NCBI GenBank assembly: GCA_029865405.1
Contig: JAOUGZ010000013.1
Coordinates: forward strand, 1-17,678
Length of the DNA: 17,678 bases
From: Betaproteobacteria bacterium
GTDB lineage: Bacteria; Pseudomonadota; Gammaproteobacteria; Burkholderiales; SG8-39
Direction of reading: 5' to 3'
Shown here: piece by piece, positions 7,779 through 17,240 of the stretch
Layout of the letters: every line of letters begins with the position of its first letter
How positions within the stretch are numbered: position 1 is the first letter of the stretch
Notes under the pieces: generated by a model
Told to the model about the DNA's origin: nothing
What the model saw: the letters and a program-made list of their open reading frames with translations, nothing else
The model's database searches: none
Made by a program: the position numbers and the translations under genes

Positions 7779-8903
7779 ATGCTCAGAGTAGGAATCGTCG
7801 GCTGGCGGGGGATGGTGGGCTCGGTGCTCGTGCAGCGCATGCGCGAGGAGCGGGACTTCGACCTCATCGAGCCGGTGTTCTTCTCCACCTCCCAGGCGGG
7901 CGGCGCGGGCCCGGCGATCGGCAAAGACGCGGGCCCGGTGCAAGACGCGACCGACATCGCGGCGCTAAAGGGCCTGCCGGTGATCATCGCCTGCCAGGGC
8001 GGCGACTACACCAACGAGGTCTACCCGAAGCTGCGCGCAGCGGGCTGGAAGGGATACTGGATCGACGCGGCGAGCGCGCTGCGCATGAAGGACCACGCGG
8101 TGATCATCCTCGACCCGGTCAACATGCCCGTGATCGAGCGCGCGATCGCCACGGGCGTACGCGACTACATTGGCGGCAACTGTACGGTCAGCCTGATGAT
8201 GATGGGCATGGCAGGGTTGTTCCGGCGAGATCTCATCGAATGGATGACGTGCATGACCTATCAGGCCGCCTCGGGCGCCGGTGCCGCAAACATGCGCGAG
8301 CTTGCCGAGCAGATGGCGCACCTGGGCGAGGTGGCGAAGCCCGCCCTCGACGATCCCGCAGCGACTGCGCTCGACATCGACCGGCGCGTCGCCGACGCGT
8401 TGCGCAACGGGGGGTTGCCGAAGTCGAATTTCGGCCATCCGCTTGCCGGCAGCCTCCTGCCCTGGATCGACAAGGACCTCGGCGACGGCCAGAGCCGCGA
8501 AGAGTGGAAAGGGCAGGCGGAGACCAACAAGATCCTCGGCCGAAGCGTGCGGCCCATTCCGGTAGACGGGATCTGCGTGCGCGTGGGCACGATGCGCTGC
8601 CACAGCCAGGCGCTGACCATCAAGCTGCGCAAGGACGTGCCGCTCGACGAGGTGCAGGGCATGATCGCCGAGGGCAATGAGTGGGTGCGGGTGGTGCCCA
8701 ACCGCAAAGAAGAGACGCTCGCCGAGCTCACGCCGGCGGCGGTGACGGGCAAGCTGTCCGTTCCGGTCGGGCGGCTGCGCAAGTTGCCGATGGGCGGGGA
8801 CTATCTGGCCGCGTTTACGGTGGGCGACCAGCTTCTGTGGGGCGCGGCCGAGCCCCTGCGGCGCATGTTGCGCATCCTTCTGGACGCCGGCGTCCGGCCT
8901 TAA
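7779..8903 (+). CDS. asd: Aspartate-semialdehyde dehydrogenase
   Basis: Asd reduces beta-aspartyl phosphate to aspartate semialdehyde with NADPH, the branch point to lysine/diaminopimelate, threonine and methionine. The 374-residue protein starts with the nucleotide-binding [14 protein letters not shown]. The catalytic cysteine is Cys135 in [11 protein letters not shown], and Gln162 follows in [10 protein letters not shown], both at the E. coli numbering. Arg268 and His275 in [12 protein letters not shown] correspond to E. coli Arg267 and His274. This is the Gram-negative Asd type, which carries insertions absent from shorter forms. It follows leuB, as in Pseudomonas and Betaproteobacteria. 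No convincing terminator follows; a 68-base gap before the ORF start of fimV holds a possible promoter. Confidence 0.97.
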   Translation: MLRVGIVGWRGMVGSVLVQRMREERDFDLIEPVFFSTSQAGGAGPAIGKDAGPVQDATDIAALKGLPVIIACQGGDYTNEVYPKLRAAGWKGYWIDAASALRMKDHAVIILDPVNMPVIERAIATGVRDYIGGNCTVSLMMMGMAGLFRRDLIEWMTCMTYQAASGAGAANMRELAEQMAHLGEVAKPALDDPAATALDIDRRVADALRNGGLPKSNFGHPLAGSLLPWIDKDLGDGQSREEWKGQAETNKILGRSVRPIPVDGICVRVGTMRCHSQALTIKLRKDVPLDEVQGMIAEGNEWVRVVPNRKEETLAELTPAAVTGKLSVPVGRLRKLPMGGDYLAAFTVGDQLLWGAAEPLRRMLRILLDAGVRP

Positions 8904-8917
8904 GAAAATGTCTCAGC

Positions 8918-8946
8918 TTGCAGGCCTAACGCCATGATGTTATGGT
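8918..8946 (+). promoter_or_regulatory. Putative sigma-70 promoter for fimV
   Basis: TTGCAG (8918-8923) and TATGGT (8941-8946) are separated by exactly 17 bases. They match the -35 and -10 consensus at three and four of six positions. The element sits in the asd-fimV gap, which is less GC-rich than the flanking genes, and would give a leader of about 28 bases. It is a weak match found by eye; fimV may also be read through from asd. Confidence 0.35.
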
Positions 8947-8968
8947 ACTCAGTCGATAAGAATGATTC

Positions 8969-8975
8969 AGGGTGG
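8969..8975 (+). promoter_or_regulatory. Ribosome-binding site deciding the fimV start
   Basis: AGGGTGG is 5 bases before GTG 8981. Two other in-frame GTG codons (8972 and 8975) overlap this element and have no purine-rich sequence of their own upstream, so GTG 8981 is preferred. It also gives a compact signal peptide. Confidence 0.5.
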
Positions 8976-8980
8976 TGCGG

Positions 8981-11638
8981 GTGAGTAAACCGGTCGCGTT
9001 GCTACGACTCGTCTCGGCAGCGGTCTTGTCGTTGCCCCTGCTCGCGCAGGCGGCGGGTCTGGGCCGGTTGAGCGTGCAGTCGTTTCTCGGCCAGCCGCTG
9101 CTCGCCGAAATCGAGGTGGTCTCGGTGCAGCCCGGCGAGGAATCCTCGCTCGAAGCGCGACTGGCCTCAGGCAACGCGTTCGCGCAGGCTGGCATCGAGT
9201 TCAATCCAGCGCTGACCGGGATTCAGTTCACGCTCGACAAGCGCGACGGGCGCTCGATCATCCGCGTCAGTACGCGCCAGCCGGTCAACGAGCCGTTCGT
9301 CGACTTGCTGGTGGAACTGCGTTGGGCCACCGGCCTGTTCGTGCGCGAATACACGGTGCTGCTCGATCCGCCCGGCTATCTGGGGCCGAAACCGCCGCCG
9401 ATGGCCGTTGCCCCCGCGGCGGCGCCGACGACTTCGACCATCACTGCGCCTGCTGCGCCTGCCGCGCCTTCACCGCCTGCCGCGGCGCCGGCCGCGCCGG
9501 CCGCTGCCGAGAGCAAGCCGATGGCGCCTCGCGCGGAGCAGGCGCCGGTCGCCGAACCGGTGGCCCCCGCGATGGCCAGGCCCGACACCGCAAGAGAAGC
9601 CAAAGCCGCGCCCGCCGCCGAGAAAGAGACGCCGGCAGCGCAAGCTGCGCAGACGCACGAAGTGCGCAAGGGCGACACGCTCGGCGAGATCGCGCTTCAG
9701 TACCGCCCGCAGGGCGTCACCTTCAACCAGATGCTGATCGCCTTGCAGCGCGCGAACGAAGACGCGTTCATCAACAACAACATCAACCTGGTGCGCGCCG
9801 GGCGCATTCTCAACATCCCGGATGCGGATGCCGCCGCCGCGGTCGAGCCGCAGGACGCCAATCGACTGGTGCTGGCGCAGCATGCGGACTTCGCGGAGTA
9901 CCGGAGCCGCCTGGGGATCGTCGTGGCGGCCACGCCCGTCGCGCCGCAAGCGGCGCAGCGCAGCGCAGCGGGTCAGATCACGCCCAAGACCGAGGAGCCG
10001 AAGCCGGCACCGTCCACGGACCAGTTGAAGCTCTCCAAGGCCGATCCCAAGAAACCGGGCGCGGCAAAGGCGGCGCGCGAAGATGACCTGGCGGCGCGCC
10101 AGCGCGCGTTGCAGGAAGCGCAATCGCGGGTCGCCGAGCTGGAGAAGAGCGTCAGCGATCTGCAGAAGCTGCTCGAGATTCGTAACCAGCAGCTGGCGCA
10201 GATGCAGCAGAAGGCGGCCGCCAAGCCGGTGCCTGCGCCTGCGGCCAAGGCGCCTGAACCCCCAAAGCCCGCACCGGCGCCGCAGGCGGCGACAGCGCCG
10301 GAAGCTAAGCCTGCCGCTCCGAGCCCGGCGCCCCTGGCGCCGGAGGCGCTCAAGCCCGTAGCAGAAACGCCCAAGCCCGTGCCGCCGGCCGCACCGGTCG
10401 CCGCCAAGCCCAAGCCGCGGCCGATGGCGCCGCCGCCGCCGGAACCCAGCCTGCTGGACGAGATCCTCGACAACCCGATCGGGCTGCCCTTGCTCGGCGC
10501 CGTGGTGCTGCTGCTCGTCGGCTACGGCGTCTTTGCCTGGCAGCGTAAAAAAAAATCGGTAAGCAAGTTCCAGGATAGCGTTCTCGGGCGGGGCTCGATC
10601 GAGCCGGTCGTCGGCATGGATGCCGCGCCGGCAGCAGCGGCGCCGGCGAGTGTTGCGCCGTCCTCGGCCAGCCAGGCGCCGGTGGGCGGCATGGGCACCG
10701 ATGATGTCGATCCCATCGCCGAAGCCGACGTCTACATGGCTTACGGCCGCGATGCACAGGCCGAGGAAATCCTGAAGGAAGCGCTGCAGAAAGATCCGAA
10801 TCGCATACCGGTGATGGCCAAGCTGCTCGAGATCTACGCCAACCGGCGCGATGCGCAGTCGTTCGAGCCGATCGCCCTCAAGCTGAAGGGCGTAACGAAC
10901 GGCGCCGGGCCGGATTGGGAGAAGGCCATGGCGCTGGGCCGAAACGTCGATCCCGGCAATGGTCTGTACGGGGGCGGTGGCGCCGCCGCGCCGGTCGCCG
11001 CGGTCGCCCGGGCCGCGCCTGCCGCGGTAGCCGCGCCGGCCGTGGATTTCGACATTGGCGGTGGATCCCAGCCGGCGGCCGAGCCGACGCCATCGCTCGA
11101 TCTCGATCTCGGCAGTGCTTCGGCCGCGCCGGAACAGACGGATTTCGCCCCCAGCGGCACGCTGGTCCTCGATGCGCAGGAAACGAAGGCCGCTTCGAAC
11201 GGTCTGGACTTTGACCTGGGTGGCGGAGAGGAGAAGCCCGCCGACACGGGCGGCGGCCTGAATTTCGAGCTCCCGGGCGCAGCGCCAGCGGCACCCGAGG
11301 CGGCCCCGGCCCCTTCGGCGTCCGGCGCCGGCGGCGGCCTGGATTTCGACCTGAATCTGGGCGGCAGCGACCAGACGCAGGAGTCGGCGTCGGCGGCGCC
11401 GATGGATCTGTCCACGATCAGCCTGGACCTCGGCACGCCGGGCGAACCCGGTGCAGCGGGTGGCGAAGCGCAGGCGGACCCGAAGTGGCAGGAGGTCGCG
11501 ACCAAGCTCGACCTGGCGAAGGCGTACGAGGAGATGGGCGACAAGGACGGGGCGCGCGAACTGCTCAACGAGGTGCTGCGTGAAGGCGACGCGGCCCAGC
11601 AGGGACAGGCGAACCAGTTGCTGGCCAAGCTGGGCTGA
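8981..11638 (+). CDS. fimV: FimV-family LysM/TPR polar hub and pilus-assembly protein
   Basis: FimV organises the cell pole and supports type IV pilus assembly and twitching in Pseudomonas; the Neisseria homologue is TspA. This version has 885 residues. Residues 1-24 form a signal peptide ending AQA. Residues about 25-130 are the FimV N-terminal domain (GLGRLSVQSFLGQPLLAEIEV). A Pro/Ala-rich linker leads to a LysM peptidoglycan-binding domain (about 226-281, HEVRKGDTLGEIA). A coiled coil lies at about 367-413, followed by another Pro/Ala/Lys linker and one membrane segment at about 497-521 with RKKKS after it. The cytoplasmic part has the conserved DPIAEADVYMAYGR TPR-like region (about 574-636), acidic LDFDLG repeats, and the FimV C-terminal helix pair (835-885). 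GTG 8981 is preferred from its ribosome-binding site. The A9 tract after the membrane segment is described separately. Position between asd and truA is typical. Confidence 0.93.
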   Translation: MSKPVALLRLVSAAVLSLPLLAQAAGLGRLSVQSFLGQPLLAEIEVVSVQPGEESSLEARLASGNAFAQAGIEFNPALTGIQFTLDKRDGRSIIRVSTRQPVNEPFVDLLVELRWATGLFVREYTVLLDPPGYLGPKPPPMAVAPAAAPTTSTITAPAAPAAPSPPAAAPAAPAAAESKPMAPRAEQAPVAEPVAPAMARPDTAREAKAAPAAEKETPAAQAAQTHEVRKGDTLGEIALQYRPQGVTFNQMLIALQRANEDAFINNNINLVRAGRILNIPDADAAAAVEPQDANRLVLAQHADFAEYRSRLGIVVAATPVAPQAAQRSAAGQITPKTEEPKPAPSTDQLKLSKADPKKPGAAKAAREDDLAARQRALQEAQSRVAELEKSVSDLQKLLEIRNQQLAQMQQKAAAKPVPAPAAKAPEPPKPAPAPQAATAPEAKPAAPSPAPLAPEALKPVAETPKPVPPAAPVAAKPKPRPMAPPPPEPSLLDEILDNPIGLPLLGAVVLLLVGYGVFAWQRKKKSVSKFQDSVLGRGSIEPVVGMDAAPAAAAPASVAPSSASQAPVGGMGTDDVDPIAEADVYMAYGRDAQAEEILKEALQKDPNRIPVMAKLLEIYANRRDAQSFEPIALKLKGVTNGAGPDWEKAMALGRNVDPGNGLYGGGGAAAPVAAVARAAPAAVAAPAVDFDIGGGSQPAAEPTPSLDLDLGSASAAPEQTDFAPSGTLVLDAQETKAASNGLDFDLGGGEEKPADTGGGLNFELPGAAPAAPEAAPAPSASGAGGGLDFDLNLGGSDQTQESASAAPMDLSTISLDLGTPGEPGAAGGEAQADPKWQEVATKLDLAKAYEEMGDKDGARELLNEVLREGDAAQQGQANQLLAKLG
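10547..10555 (+). other. A9 homopolymer (possible slippage site) in fimV
   Basis: Nine consecutive A residues encode three lysines directly after the membrane segment, in a gene where lysine is often AAG. With one A fewer, the frame reaches TAA after four codons; with one A more, it reaches TAG within about ten codons. Either slip would yield a membrane-anchored LysM protein without the cytoplasmic TPR half. The tract and the two stops are seen directly; slippage is inferred. Confidence 0.5.
11039..11433 (+). repeat. Acidic LDFDLG-type motif repeats in FimV
   Basis: Six degenerate copies of a short acidic/hydrophobic motif lie in the cytoplasmic region: VDFDIGGG, LDLDLGS, LDFDLGGG, LNFELPG, LDFDLNLGG and ISLDLGTPG. 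They are separated by Ala/Pro/Ser/Gly-rich spacers of variable length. DNA identity between copies is low, so this is a protein-level repeat and not a recent tandem duplication. Such motifs may serve as docking peptides; that role is inferred. Confidence 0.7.
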
Positions 11639-11678
11639 CGCGCGACGGCGCGCACGGCGCCGGCTTCGATTCCCGCGC

Positions 11679-12470
11679 ATGAGAATCGCGCTCGCACTCG
11701 AATACGACGGCAGTCGATTTCTCGGCTGGCAGACCCAGCCTGGGGGCGGCACCGTGCAGGATGTCCTGCAAGCCGCGCTCTCGGGCATCGCCAGCCGCGC
11801 CGTGCAGGTGACCTGTGCCGGCCGCACCGATCGCGGCGTCCACGCCCGCGAGCAGGTGGTGCATTTCGATACCGACGCGCGGCGACCCGACAGCGCGTGG
11901 GTGCGCGGGGTGAACGCGCTCCTGCCCGATTCCGTGGCGGTGCTGTGGGCGACGCGCGTGGCCGATGATTTTCACGCACGCTACGCCGCCTTCGCGCGCA
12001 CTTATCGCTATGTGCTGCTCAACCGGCCGGTGCGCCCGGCGCTTGCGGCGCGCCACGCCGGCTGGTACCACGCGCCGCTCGACGTCGCCGCGATGCGCGC
12101 AGCGGCGTTGCAGCTGGTCGGCGAGCACGATTTTTCCGCATTCCGCTCGGCCGAGTGCCAGGCGAAGTCGCCGGTGCGCACGCTGCATGCCTTGGACGTG
12201 CAGGCGCGGGGCGAGCGCGTCGATTTCGTGCTGCGCGCCAACGCGTTCCTGCACCATATGGTGCGCAATATCATCGGCACCCTGGTGTACGTCGGCAACG
12301 GCCGGCACGCACCGCCCTGGGCGGGCGAAGTGCTGGCCGCGCGCGACCGCGGCCGCGCCGCGCCCACTTTTGCCGCGGAAGGGCTGTACCTCGAGCGCGT
12401 GGAATACGCCGAGACCTGGGGGCTGCCGGCCCTGGCGCCGGGCGAGCTCGGCGTTCCGGCATTGCCATGA
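11679..12470 (+). CDS. truA: tRNA pseudouridine(38-40) synthase
   Basis: TruA converts uridines 38-40 in the tRNA anticodon stem to pseudouridine. The 263-residue protein starts MRIALALEYDGSRFLGWQ, typical of the family. The catalytic aspartate is Asp51 in CAGRTDRGVHA. Later family motifs are FHARYAAFARTYRYVL, GEHDFSAFRSAECQAKSPVRTL and FLHHMVRNIIGTLV. The open frame extends upstream into fimV, but ATG 11679 fits the family start. Forty bases separate it from fimV; no terminator or strong ribosome-binding site is seen there. Its stop overlaps the trpF start in ATGA. Confidence 0.96.
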   Translation: MRIALALEYDGSRFLGWQTQPGGGTVQDVLQAALSGIASRAVQVTCAGRTDRGVHAREQVVHFDTDARRPDSAWVRGVNALLPDSVAVLWATRVADDFHARYAAFARTYRYVLLNRPVRPALAARHAGWYHAPLDVAAMRAAALQLVGEHDFSAFRSAECQAKSPVRTLHALDVQARGERVDFVLRANAFLHHMVRNIIGTLVYVGNGRHAPPWAGEVLAARDRGRAAPTFAAEGLYLERVEYAETWGLPALAPGELGVPALP

Positions 12471-13087
12471 GGACGCGCGTCAAGGTCTGCGGCATCACGC
12501 GCCCGCAGGATGCGGTCGCCGCGGCGCAGGCCGGGGCCGACGCCATCGGCCTGGTGTTCTATCCGCCGAGCCCCCGCTTCCTCAGCGTCGAGCGGGCTCG
12601 CGACATCGGCGGCGCGCTGCCGCCGTTCGTGCAGACCGTGGCGCTGTTCGTCAATGCCGACGCCGCGCAGGTGGCGCAAGTCATCGGCCGCGTGCATCCG
12701 GCCATGCTGCAGTTCCACGGCGAGGAATCGCCGGATTTTTGCGCGCAGTTCGGATTGCCCTACGTCAAAGCGTGCCGCGTGGCGCCGGGGATCGATTTGC
12801 TAGAATACCTGCGCCCATTCTCCGCGGCGCGCGGTTGGCTGCTCGACGCGCATGTCGGCGAATACGGCGGCGTCGGCGCGAGCTTCGATTGGTCGCTGGT
12901 GCCGGCGAAACTGGAACGCCCGCTGGTGCTGTCGGGCGGGCTGACTCGAGAAAACGTGACCGCGGCGGTGCGGCGCATCAGGCCCTGGGCGGTGGACGTG
13001 TCCAGCGGCGTGGAATCGGCCAAGGGCATCAAGGACGCCGCCCGTATGGCTGCGTTCATAGCGGAGGTCAGGAATGCAGATGCATGA
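12467..13087 (+). CDS. trpF: Phosphoribosylanthranilate isomerase
   Basis: TrpF performs the Amadori rearrangement of phosphoribosylanthranilate to CdRP in tryptophan synthesis. It is a 206-residue single-domain TIM barrel, not fused to TrpC. The catalytic pair is Cys8 in [10 protein letters not shown] and Asp127 in [11 protein letters not shown]. Other motifs are [28 protein letters not shown] and DVSSGVES (phosphate binding). ATG 12467 overlaps the truA stop by four bases (ATGA), while the open frame continuing upstream lies within truA and is a shadow. The C-terminus overlaps trpB by 14 bases. Confidence 0.96.
   Translation: MRTRVKVCGITRPQDAVAAAQAGADAIGLVFYPPSPRFLSVERARDIGGALPPFVQTVALFVNADAAQVAQVIGRVHPAMLQFHGEESPDFCAQFGLPYVKACRVAPGIDLLEYLRPFSAARGWLLDAHVGEYGGVGASFDWSLVPAKLERPLVLSGGLTRENVTAAVRRIRPWAVDVSSGVESAKGIKDAARMAAFIAEVRNADA
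13063..13068 (+). promoter_or_regulatory. Shine-Dalgarno GGAGGT deciding the trpB start
   Basis: GGAGGT lies inside the end of trpF. It is 5-6 bases from ATG 13074 but 11 bases from the next in-frame ATG at 13080. This favours 13074, which makes trpB overlap trpF by 14 bases. It is the best ribosome-binding site in the truA-dedD chain and fits a need for abundant TrpB. Confidence 0.65.
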
Positions 13088-14273
13088 CTTGCCCGACGCG
13101 CATGGGCACTTCGGCCCCTACGGCGGCGTGTTCGTCGCCGAGACGCTGACGCACGCGCTCGAGCAGCTGCTCGCGGCCTACCAGGACGCAAGGCGCGATC
13201 CGGCATTCGCGGCGGAGTTCCACCGCGATCTCAAGCACTACGTCGGCCGGCCCAGCCCCGTGTACCACGCCCGGCGCTGGTCGGAGATGCTGGGCGGCGC
13301 GCAGATCTACCTGAAGCGCGAGGACCTCAATCACACCGGCGCGCACAAGATCAACAACACCATCGGCCAGGCGCTGCTCGCGCGGCGCATGGGCAAGACG
13401 CGCGTCATCGCCGAAACGGGCGCCGGCATGCACGGCGTGGCCGCCGCGACGGTGGCCGCGCGCTACGGCATGCAGTGCGTGGTGTACATGGGCGCGCAGG
13501 ACATCAAGCGCCAGGTGCAGAACGTCTACCGCATGAAGCTGCTCGGCGCGAGCGTGGTGCCCGTCGAATCCGGCTCGAAGACGCTCAAGGACGCGCTGAA
13601 CGAGGCAATGCGCGACTGGGTCACGAACGTCGACAATACCTTCTACATCATCGGCACGGTCGCCGGACCGCATCCCTATCCGATGATGGTGCGGGATTTC
13701 CAGTCTGTGATCGGCGAGGAGTGCAAGCAGCAGATGCCCGAGATCGCCGGGCGCCAACCCGATGCGGTCATCGCCTGCGTCGGCGGCGGCTCGAATGCGA
13801 TGGGCATCTTCTATCCGTACATCGACCTCAAGGACGTGCGGCTGATCGGCGTGGAAGCAGCGGGCGAGGGGCTGGCGACCGGGCGCCACGCGGCGTCCCT
13901 CTGCGCCGGCAAGCCCGGCGTGCTGCACGGCAATCGCACCTACCTCCTGCAGGACGCCAACGGCCAGATCATCGAGACGCATTCGGTGTCGGCGGGCCTG
14001 GACTACCCCGGGGTGGGCCCCGAGCACGCGTGGCTGAAGGATTCGGGCCGCGCCGAGTACGTCGCGATCACTGACGAGGACGCGCTGCGCGCGTTCAGAG
14101 ACCTGTGCCATTTCGAAGGCATCATCCCGGCGCTCGAATCGGCGCACGCGGTGGCGTACGCGGTACGGATCGCGCCCGCGATGCCGAAGGACCGCATCCT
14201 GCTCGTCAACCTTTCCGGTCGCGGCGACAAGGACATGCAGACCGTGGCCGAGCGCTCGGGCCTCAAGCTCTAG
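13074..14273 (+). CDS. trpB: Tryptophan synthase beta subunit
   Basis: TrpB condenses indole with serine using PLP, within the alpha2-beta2 tryptophan synthase. The 399-residue protein begins with the typical [14 protein letters not shown]. The PLP lysine is Lys92 in HTGAHKINN (Lys87 in Salmonella) and the catalytic Glu is Glu114 in AETGAGMHG (Glu109 in Salmonella). The cofactor phosphate loop is GGGSNAMG, and the C-terminal [11 protein letters not shown] is canonical. This is the standard TrpB1 form that pairs with TrpA, which follows after a gap of 2 bases. No DNA methyltransferase gene lies between trpB and trpA, unlike the arrangement in some Burkholderia. Confidence 0.97.
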   Translation: MQMHDLPDAHGHFGPYGGVFVAETLTHALEQLLAAYQDARRDPAFAAEFHRDLKHYVGRPSPVYHARRWSEMLGGAQIYLKREDLNHTGAHKINNTIGQALLARRMGKTRVIAETGAGMHGVAAATVAARYGMQCVVYMGAQDIKRQVQNVYRMKLLGASVVPVESGSKTLKDALNEAMRDWVTNVDNTFYIIGTVAGPHPYPMMVRDFQSVIGEECKQQMPEIAGRQPDAVIACVGGGSNAMGIFYPYIDLKDVRLIGVEAAGEGLATGRHAASLCAGKPGVLHGNRTYLLQDANGQIIETHSVSAGLDYPGVGPEHAWLKDSGRAEYVAITDEDALRAFRDLCHFEGIIPALESAHAVAYAVRIAPAMPKDRILLVNLSGRGDKDMQTVAERSGLKL

Positions 14274-14275
14274 CC

Positions 14276-15088
14276 GTGTCGCGCATCCAGGCCTGCTTCG
14301 TCGCCCTGCGTCAGGCGGGGCGCAAGGCGCTCATTCCCTATATCACCGCGGGCGATCCGGCGCCGGCGCTGACCGTGCCGCTGATGGCGGCGCTGGTCGA
14401 GTCGGGCGCCGACATTCTGGAGCTCGGCGTGCCGTTCAGCGATCCGATGGCCGACGGCCCGGTGGTTCAGCGCTCTTCCGAGCGCGCGCTCGCCAAGGGC
14501 GTGGGCCTCGCTCACATACTCGGCATGGTGCGCGACTTCCGGCAGCAGAACGCGCAGACGCCGGTGGTGCTGATGGGCTACGCCAACCCGATCGAGGCGA
14601 TGGGCGTGGAAGCGTTCGTGCGTGCAGCCAAGGCTGCGGGCGTGGACGGGGTCATCGTCGTCGACTACCCGCCCGAGGAATGCGTGTCGTTCGCGGCGCT
14701 CGCCAAGGCGGGCGGCATCGACCCGATCTTCCTGCTGGCGCCGACGTCCACGCAGAAGCGCATCGAGGCGGTGGCGCGCATCGGCAGCGGATTCCTTTAC
14801 TACGTGTCGCTGCGCGGGGTGACCGGCGCCGGCCACCTCGATCTCGACGAAGTCGCGGCGCGCATCCCGAAGATTCGCGCCGTGACGCGCCTGCCGATCG
14901 GCGTGGGCTTCGGCATCCGCGACGCCGACTCCGCGTGCCGCGTGGCGCAGACCGCCGACGCCGTCGTCATCGGCAGCCGCATCATCCAGGAGATCGAGGC
15001 GGCGGGCCCGGAGCACGCCGTCGCGCGAGTCAAGGCGCTGCTCAAGCCCATCCGCGAGGCGCTCGACGCGCGGGTGGTGGTGCAATGA
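14276..15088 (+). CDS. trpA: Tryptophan synthase alpha subunit
   Basis: TrpA cleaves indole-3-glycerol phosphate and passes indole to TrpB through a tunnel. The 270-residue TIM barrel has the catalytic residues Glu49 and Asp60 in [14 protein letters not shown], the same numbers as in Salmonella. Other motifs are [40 protein letters not shown] and the phosphate-binding [14 protein letters not shown] 14276 is chosen because the family begins about 15 residues before the PYITAGDP motif; the frame extends upstream only within trpB. The start is 2 bases after the trpB stop with little ribosome-binding sequence, so translation is probably coupled. Its stop overlaps accD in ATGA. Confidence 0.96.
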   Translation: MSRIQACFVALRQAGRKALIPYITAGDPAPALTVPLMAALVESGADILELGVPFSDPMADGPVVQRSSERALAKGVGLAHILGMVRDFRQQNAQTPVVLMGYANPIEAMGVEAFVRAAKAAGVDGVIVVDYPPEECVSFAALAKAGGIDPIFLLAPTSTQKRIEAVARIGSGFLYYVSLRGVTGAGHLDLDEVAARIPKIRAVTRLPIGVGFGIRDADSACRVAQTADAVVIGSRIIQEIEAAGPEHAVARVKALLKPIREALDARVVVQ

Positions 15089-15954
15089 GCTGGCTGCAGA
15101 AACTCCTGCCGCCGAAGATCCAGCGCAGCTCGGGGCCGAGGCGCGCGGTGCCGGAAGGCCTGTGGACCAAGTGCCCCGCCTGCGACGCGGTGCTCTACAG
15201 CACCGACCTGGAGAAGAACCTCAACGTCTGCCCGAAGTGCGGCTTCCACCAGCGGATCGGCGCGCGCGCGCGCCTCGACGGGCTGCTCGACGCCGACGGG
15301 CGCTTCGAGATCGGCGCCGAAGTGCTCCCCGTGGACAGCCTCAAGTTCCGTGATTCCAAGAAGTACACCGAGCGACTGCTCGACGCCGAAGCCGAGTCCG
15401 GGGAATCGGAGGCGCTGGTGGTGATGCAGGGCGCGATCAAGGCGCTCGGCGTGGTGGTGGCGGCGCACGAGTTCGACTTCATGGCGGGCACCATGGGCTC
15501 GGTGCTCGGCGAGCGCTTCGTGCGCGGCGTGCGTGTCGCCATCGAGCAGAAGCTGCCCTTCATCGCCATCACGGCGAGCGGCGGCGCGCGCATGCAGGAG
15601 GGCCTGCTGTCGCTCATGCAGATGGCGAAGACCACCGCGGCGCTCACCGATCTCGCCGAGCGGCGCCTGCCATTCGTCACCGTGCTCACCGATCCCACCA
15701 CGGGCGGCGTGTCGGCGAGCTACGCCATGATCGGCGACCTGGTGATCGCCGAGCCCAAGGCCTTGGTCGGCTTCGCGGGCCCGCGCGTCATCGAGCAGAC
15801 CGTGCGCCAGAAGCTGCCGGAAGGATTCCAGCGCGCGGAATTCCTGCTGGAGAAGGGCGCCATCGACATGATCGTCGACCGCCGCCAGCTGCGGGACAAG
15901 CTCGCCACGCTGCTCGCGCTGCTACTGGGAATCGCCGTCGACCAGCCTTCGTGA
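15085..15954 (+). CDS. accD: Acetyl-CoA carboxylase carboxyltransferase subunit beta
   Basis: AccD forms the carboxyltransferase with AccA and transfers carboxyl from carboxybiotin to acetyl-CoA to make malonyl-CoA for fatty acid synthesis. The 289-residue protein has the N-terminal zinc ribbon with Cys30, Cys33, Cys49 and Cys52 (CPACD, CPKCG). The crotonase-like domain shows [24 protein letters not shown] (oxyanion region) and [12 protein letters not shown], then [11 protein letters not shown]. Start and length match the family. It overlaps trpA by four bases (ATGA) and folC by four bases (GTGA). The accD-folC pairing is widely conserved in Proteobacteria. Confidence 0.97.
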   Translation: MSWLQKLLPPKIQRSSGPRRAVPEGLWTKCPACDAVLYSTDLEKNLNVCPKCGFHQRIGARARLDGLLDADGRFEIGAEVLPVDSLKFRDSKKYTERLLDAEAESGESEALVVMQGAIKALGVVVAAHEFDFMAGTMGSVLGERFVRGVRVAIEQKLPFIAITASGGARMQEGLLSLMQMAKTTAALTDLAERRLPFVTVLTDPTTGGVSASYAMIGDLVIAEPKALVGFAGPRVIEQTVRQKLPEGFQRAEFLLEKGAIDMIVDRRQLRDKLATLLALLLGIAVDQPS

Positions 15955-17240
15955 GCGCGCGCACGCTCGCCGAGTGGCTGGCGTTCATCGGGCGCCAGCA
16001 CCCCGACGTCATCGCCCTTGGACTGGACCGGGTGCGCGAAGTGCTCGGGCGCATGGACGCGCGCATCGGTTGCCCGACCATCACCGTTGCCGGCACCAAC
16101 GGCAAGGGATCCGTCTGCGCCATGCTGGAGGCCATCCTGCAGGCTTCGGGCCGGCGCGTGGGCCTGTATTCTTCGCCACACCTGCTGCGCTACAACGAGC
16201 GCGTGCGGATCGACGGCACAGAGGCGCCGGACGCGCCGCTCGAGCAGGCGTTCGAAGCCGTCGAACAGGCGCGCGGCGCCGTACCGTTGACCTATTTCGA
16301 ATACGGCACGCTGGCGGCCTTCTGGTTGTTTGCGCGCGAGAATCTGGATGCGCTGGTGCTCGAGGTCGGCCTGGGGGGGCGGCTGGACGCGGTCAACGTG
16401 CTCGACGCCGATTGTGCCGTCGTGACCAACGTCGGCCTGGACCACATGGAGTATCTCGGCGACACGCGCGAAGCGATCGGCCGCGAGAAGGCGGGCATCT
16501 TCCGCGCTGGGCGGCCGGCGATCCTCGCCGACGCCGATCCGCCCGCGAGCGTGCTCGAAGCAGCCCGGCGGCTCGGTGCCCCGTTGCTGCGACTGGACCA
16601 GGACTTCGGCTATCGCGCGCATCCGGGCCAGTGGGACTACTGGGGCCCTGCGTCGAGGCGCCCGGCGCTCGCCTTTCCCGCGTTGCGCGGGCAACGTCAG
16701 TTGCACAATGCCGCGGCCGCGCTCGCGGCGCTCGACGCGCTGCGCGCGCGCCTGCCGGTGAGCATGCAGGACGTGCGCCGCGGGCTGGCCGAAGTCGTTC
16801 TGCCGGGGCGATTCCAGGTGCTGCCGTGCAGGCCGCAGGTCATACTCGATGTCGCCCACAACCCCGACGCGGCCCAGGTGCTGGCGGAGAACCTCGGCGC
16901 CGCCGGCTTCGCCGCCGAGACCCTCGCCGTTTTCGGCATGCTGCGCGACAAGGACGTCGCCGGCGTGGCGCGCCGGATGGCGCCCCGCGTCACGCGCTGG
17001 CACCTGTGCACCCTGGGCGGCCCACGGGGGACAGATGCCGACGCGCTCGCCGGCATCCTGTCGTCCATCGGCATCCGTGCGCCGCTGCACAGGCACGCCA
17101 GTGCCGCCTCGGCGTTCGCCGCGGCGCGGGAGGAAGCGGGAGAGAATGATAAAATCGTCGTCTTCGGATCCTTCCTTACCGTCGCCGAAGTGATGCAATC
17201 CCTCGCGGCCACCCGACACGGCGCCGGCACCCATGGCTGA
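15951..17240 (+). CDS. folC: Bifunctional folylpolyglutamate synthase / dihydrofolate synthase
   Basis: FolC adds glutamate to dihydropteroate and then extends folate polyglutamates, using ATP. The 429-residue protein is a Mur-ligase-fold enzyme with the ATP-binding loop [10 protein letters not shown] (45-54) and [14 protein letters not shown]. Further family motifs are [49 protein letters not shown] and the late [18 protein letters not shown] 15951 overlaps the accD stop in GTGA and gives the usual family N-terminus. An in-frame G7 run (16373-16379) encodes the conserved GLGGR. An AT-rich patch near 17148-17155 is accounted for by the conserved NDKIVV codons. The C-terminus overlaps dedD by 8 bases. 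Confidence 0.96.
   Translation: MSARTLAEWLAFIGRQHPDVIALGLDRVREVLGRMDARIGCPTITVAGTNGKGSVCAMLEAILQASGRRVGLYSSPHLLRYNERVRIDGTEAPDAPLEQAFEAVEQARGAVPLTYFEYGTLAAFWLFARENLDALVLEVGLGGRLDAVNVLDADCAVVTNVGLDHMEYLGDTREAIGREKAGIFRAGRPAILADADPPASVLEAARRLGAPLLRLDQDFGYRAHPGQWDYWGPASRRPALAFPALRGQRQLHNAAAALAALDALRARLPVSMQDVRRGLAEVVLPGRFQVLPCRPQVILDVAHNPDAAQVLAENLGAAGFAAETLAVFGMLRDKDVAGVARRMAPRVTRWHLCTLGGPRGTDADALAGILSSIGIRAPLHRHASAASAFAAAREEAGENDKIVVFGSFLTVAEVMQSLAATRHGAGTHG

Noticed and set aside
8882..8895. A perfect 14-bp palindrome GGACGCCGGCGTCC at the end of asd as a terminator.
   Set aside because: It lies within the coding sequence, would form only a 5-bp stem with a CCGG loop, and has no T-tract after it.
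9470..11827. A 785-codon minus-strand open frame opposite fimV.
   Set aside because: It is Arg/Leu-rich antisense of Ala/Pro-rich coding sequence; the plus strand shows all FimV domains in order.
12801..12806. TAGAAT inside trpF as an internal promoter for trpB.
   Set aside because: There is no -35 match at the right distance and the bases encode normal TrpF residues (LLEYL).
16373..16379. G7 run in folC as a phase-variation tract.
   Set aside because: It is in frame, encodes the conserved GLGGR motif, and FolC is a core enzyme unlikely to be switched.
17148..17155. AT-rich TGATAAAAT-like patch near the end of folC as a dedD promoter.
   Set aside because: It encodes the conserved FolC stretch NDKIVVF, and no -35 element precedes it.
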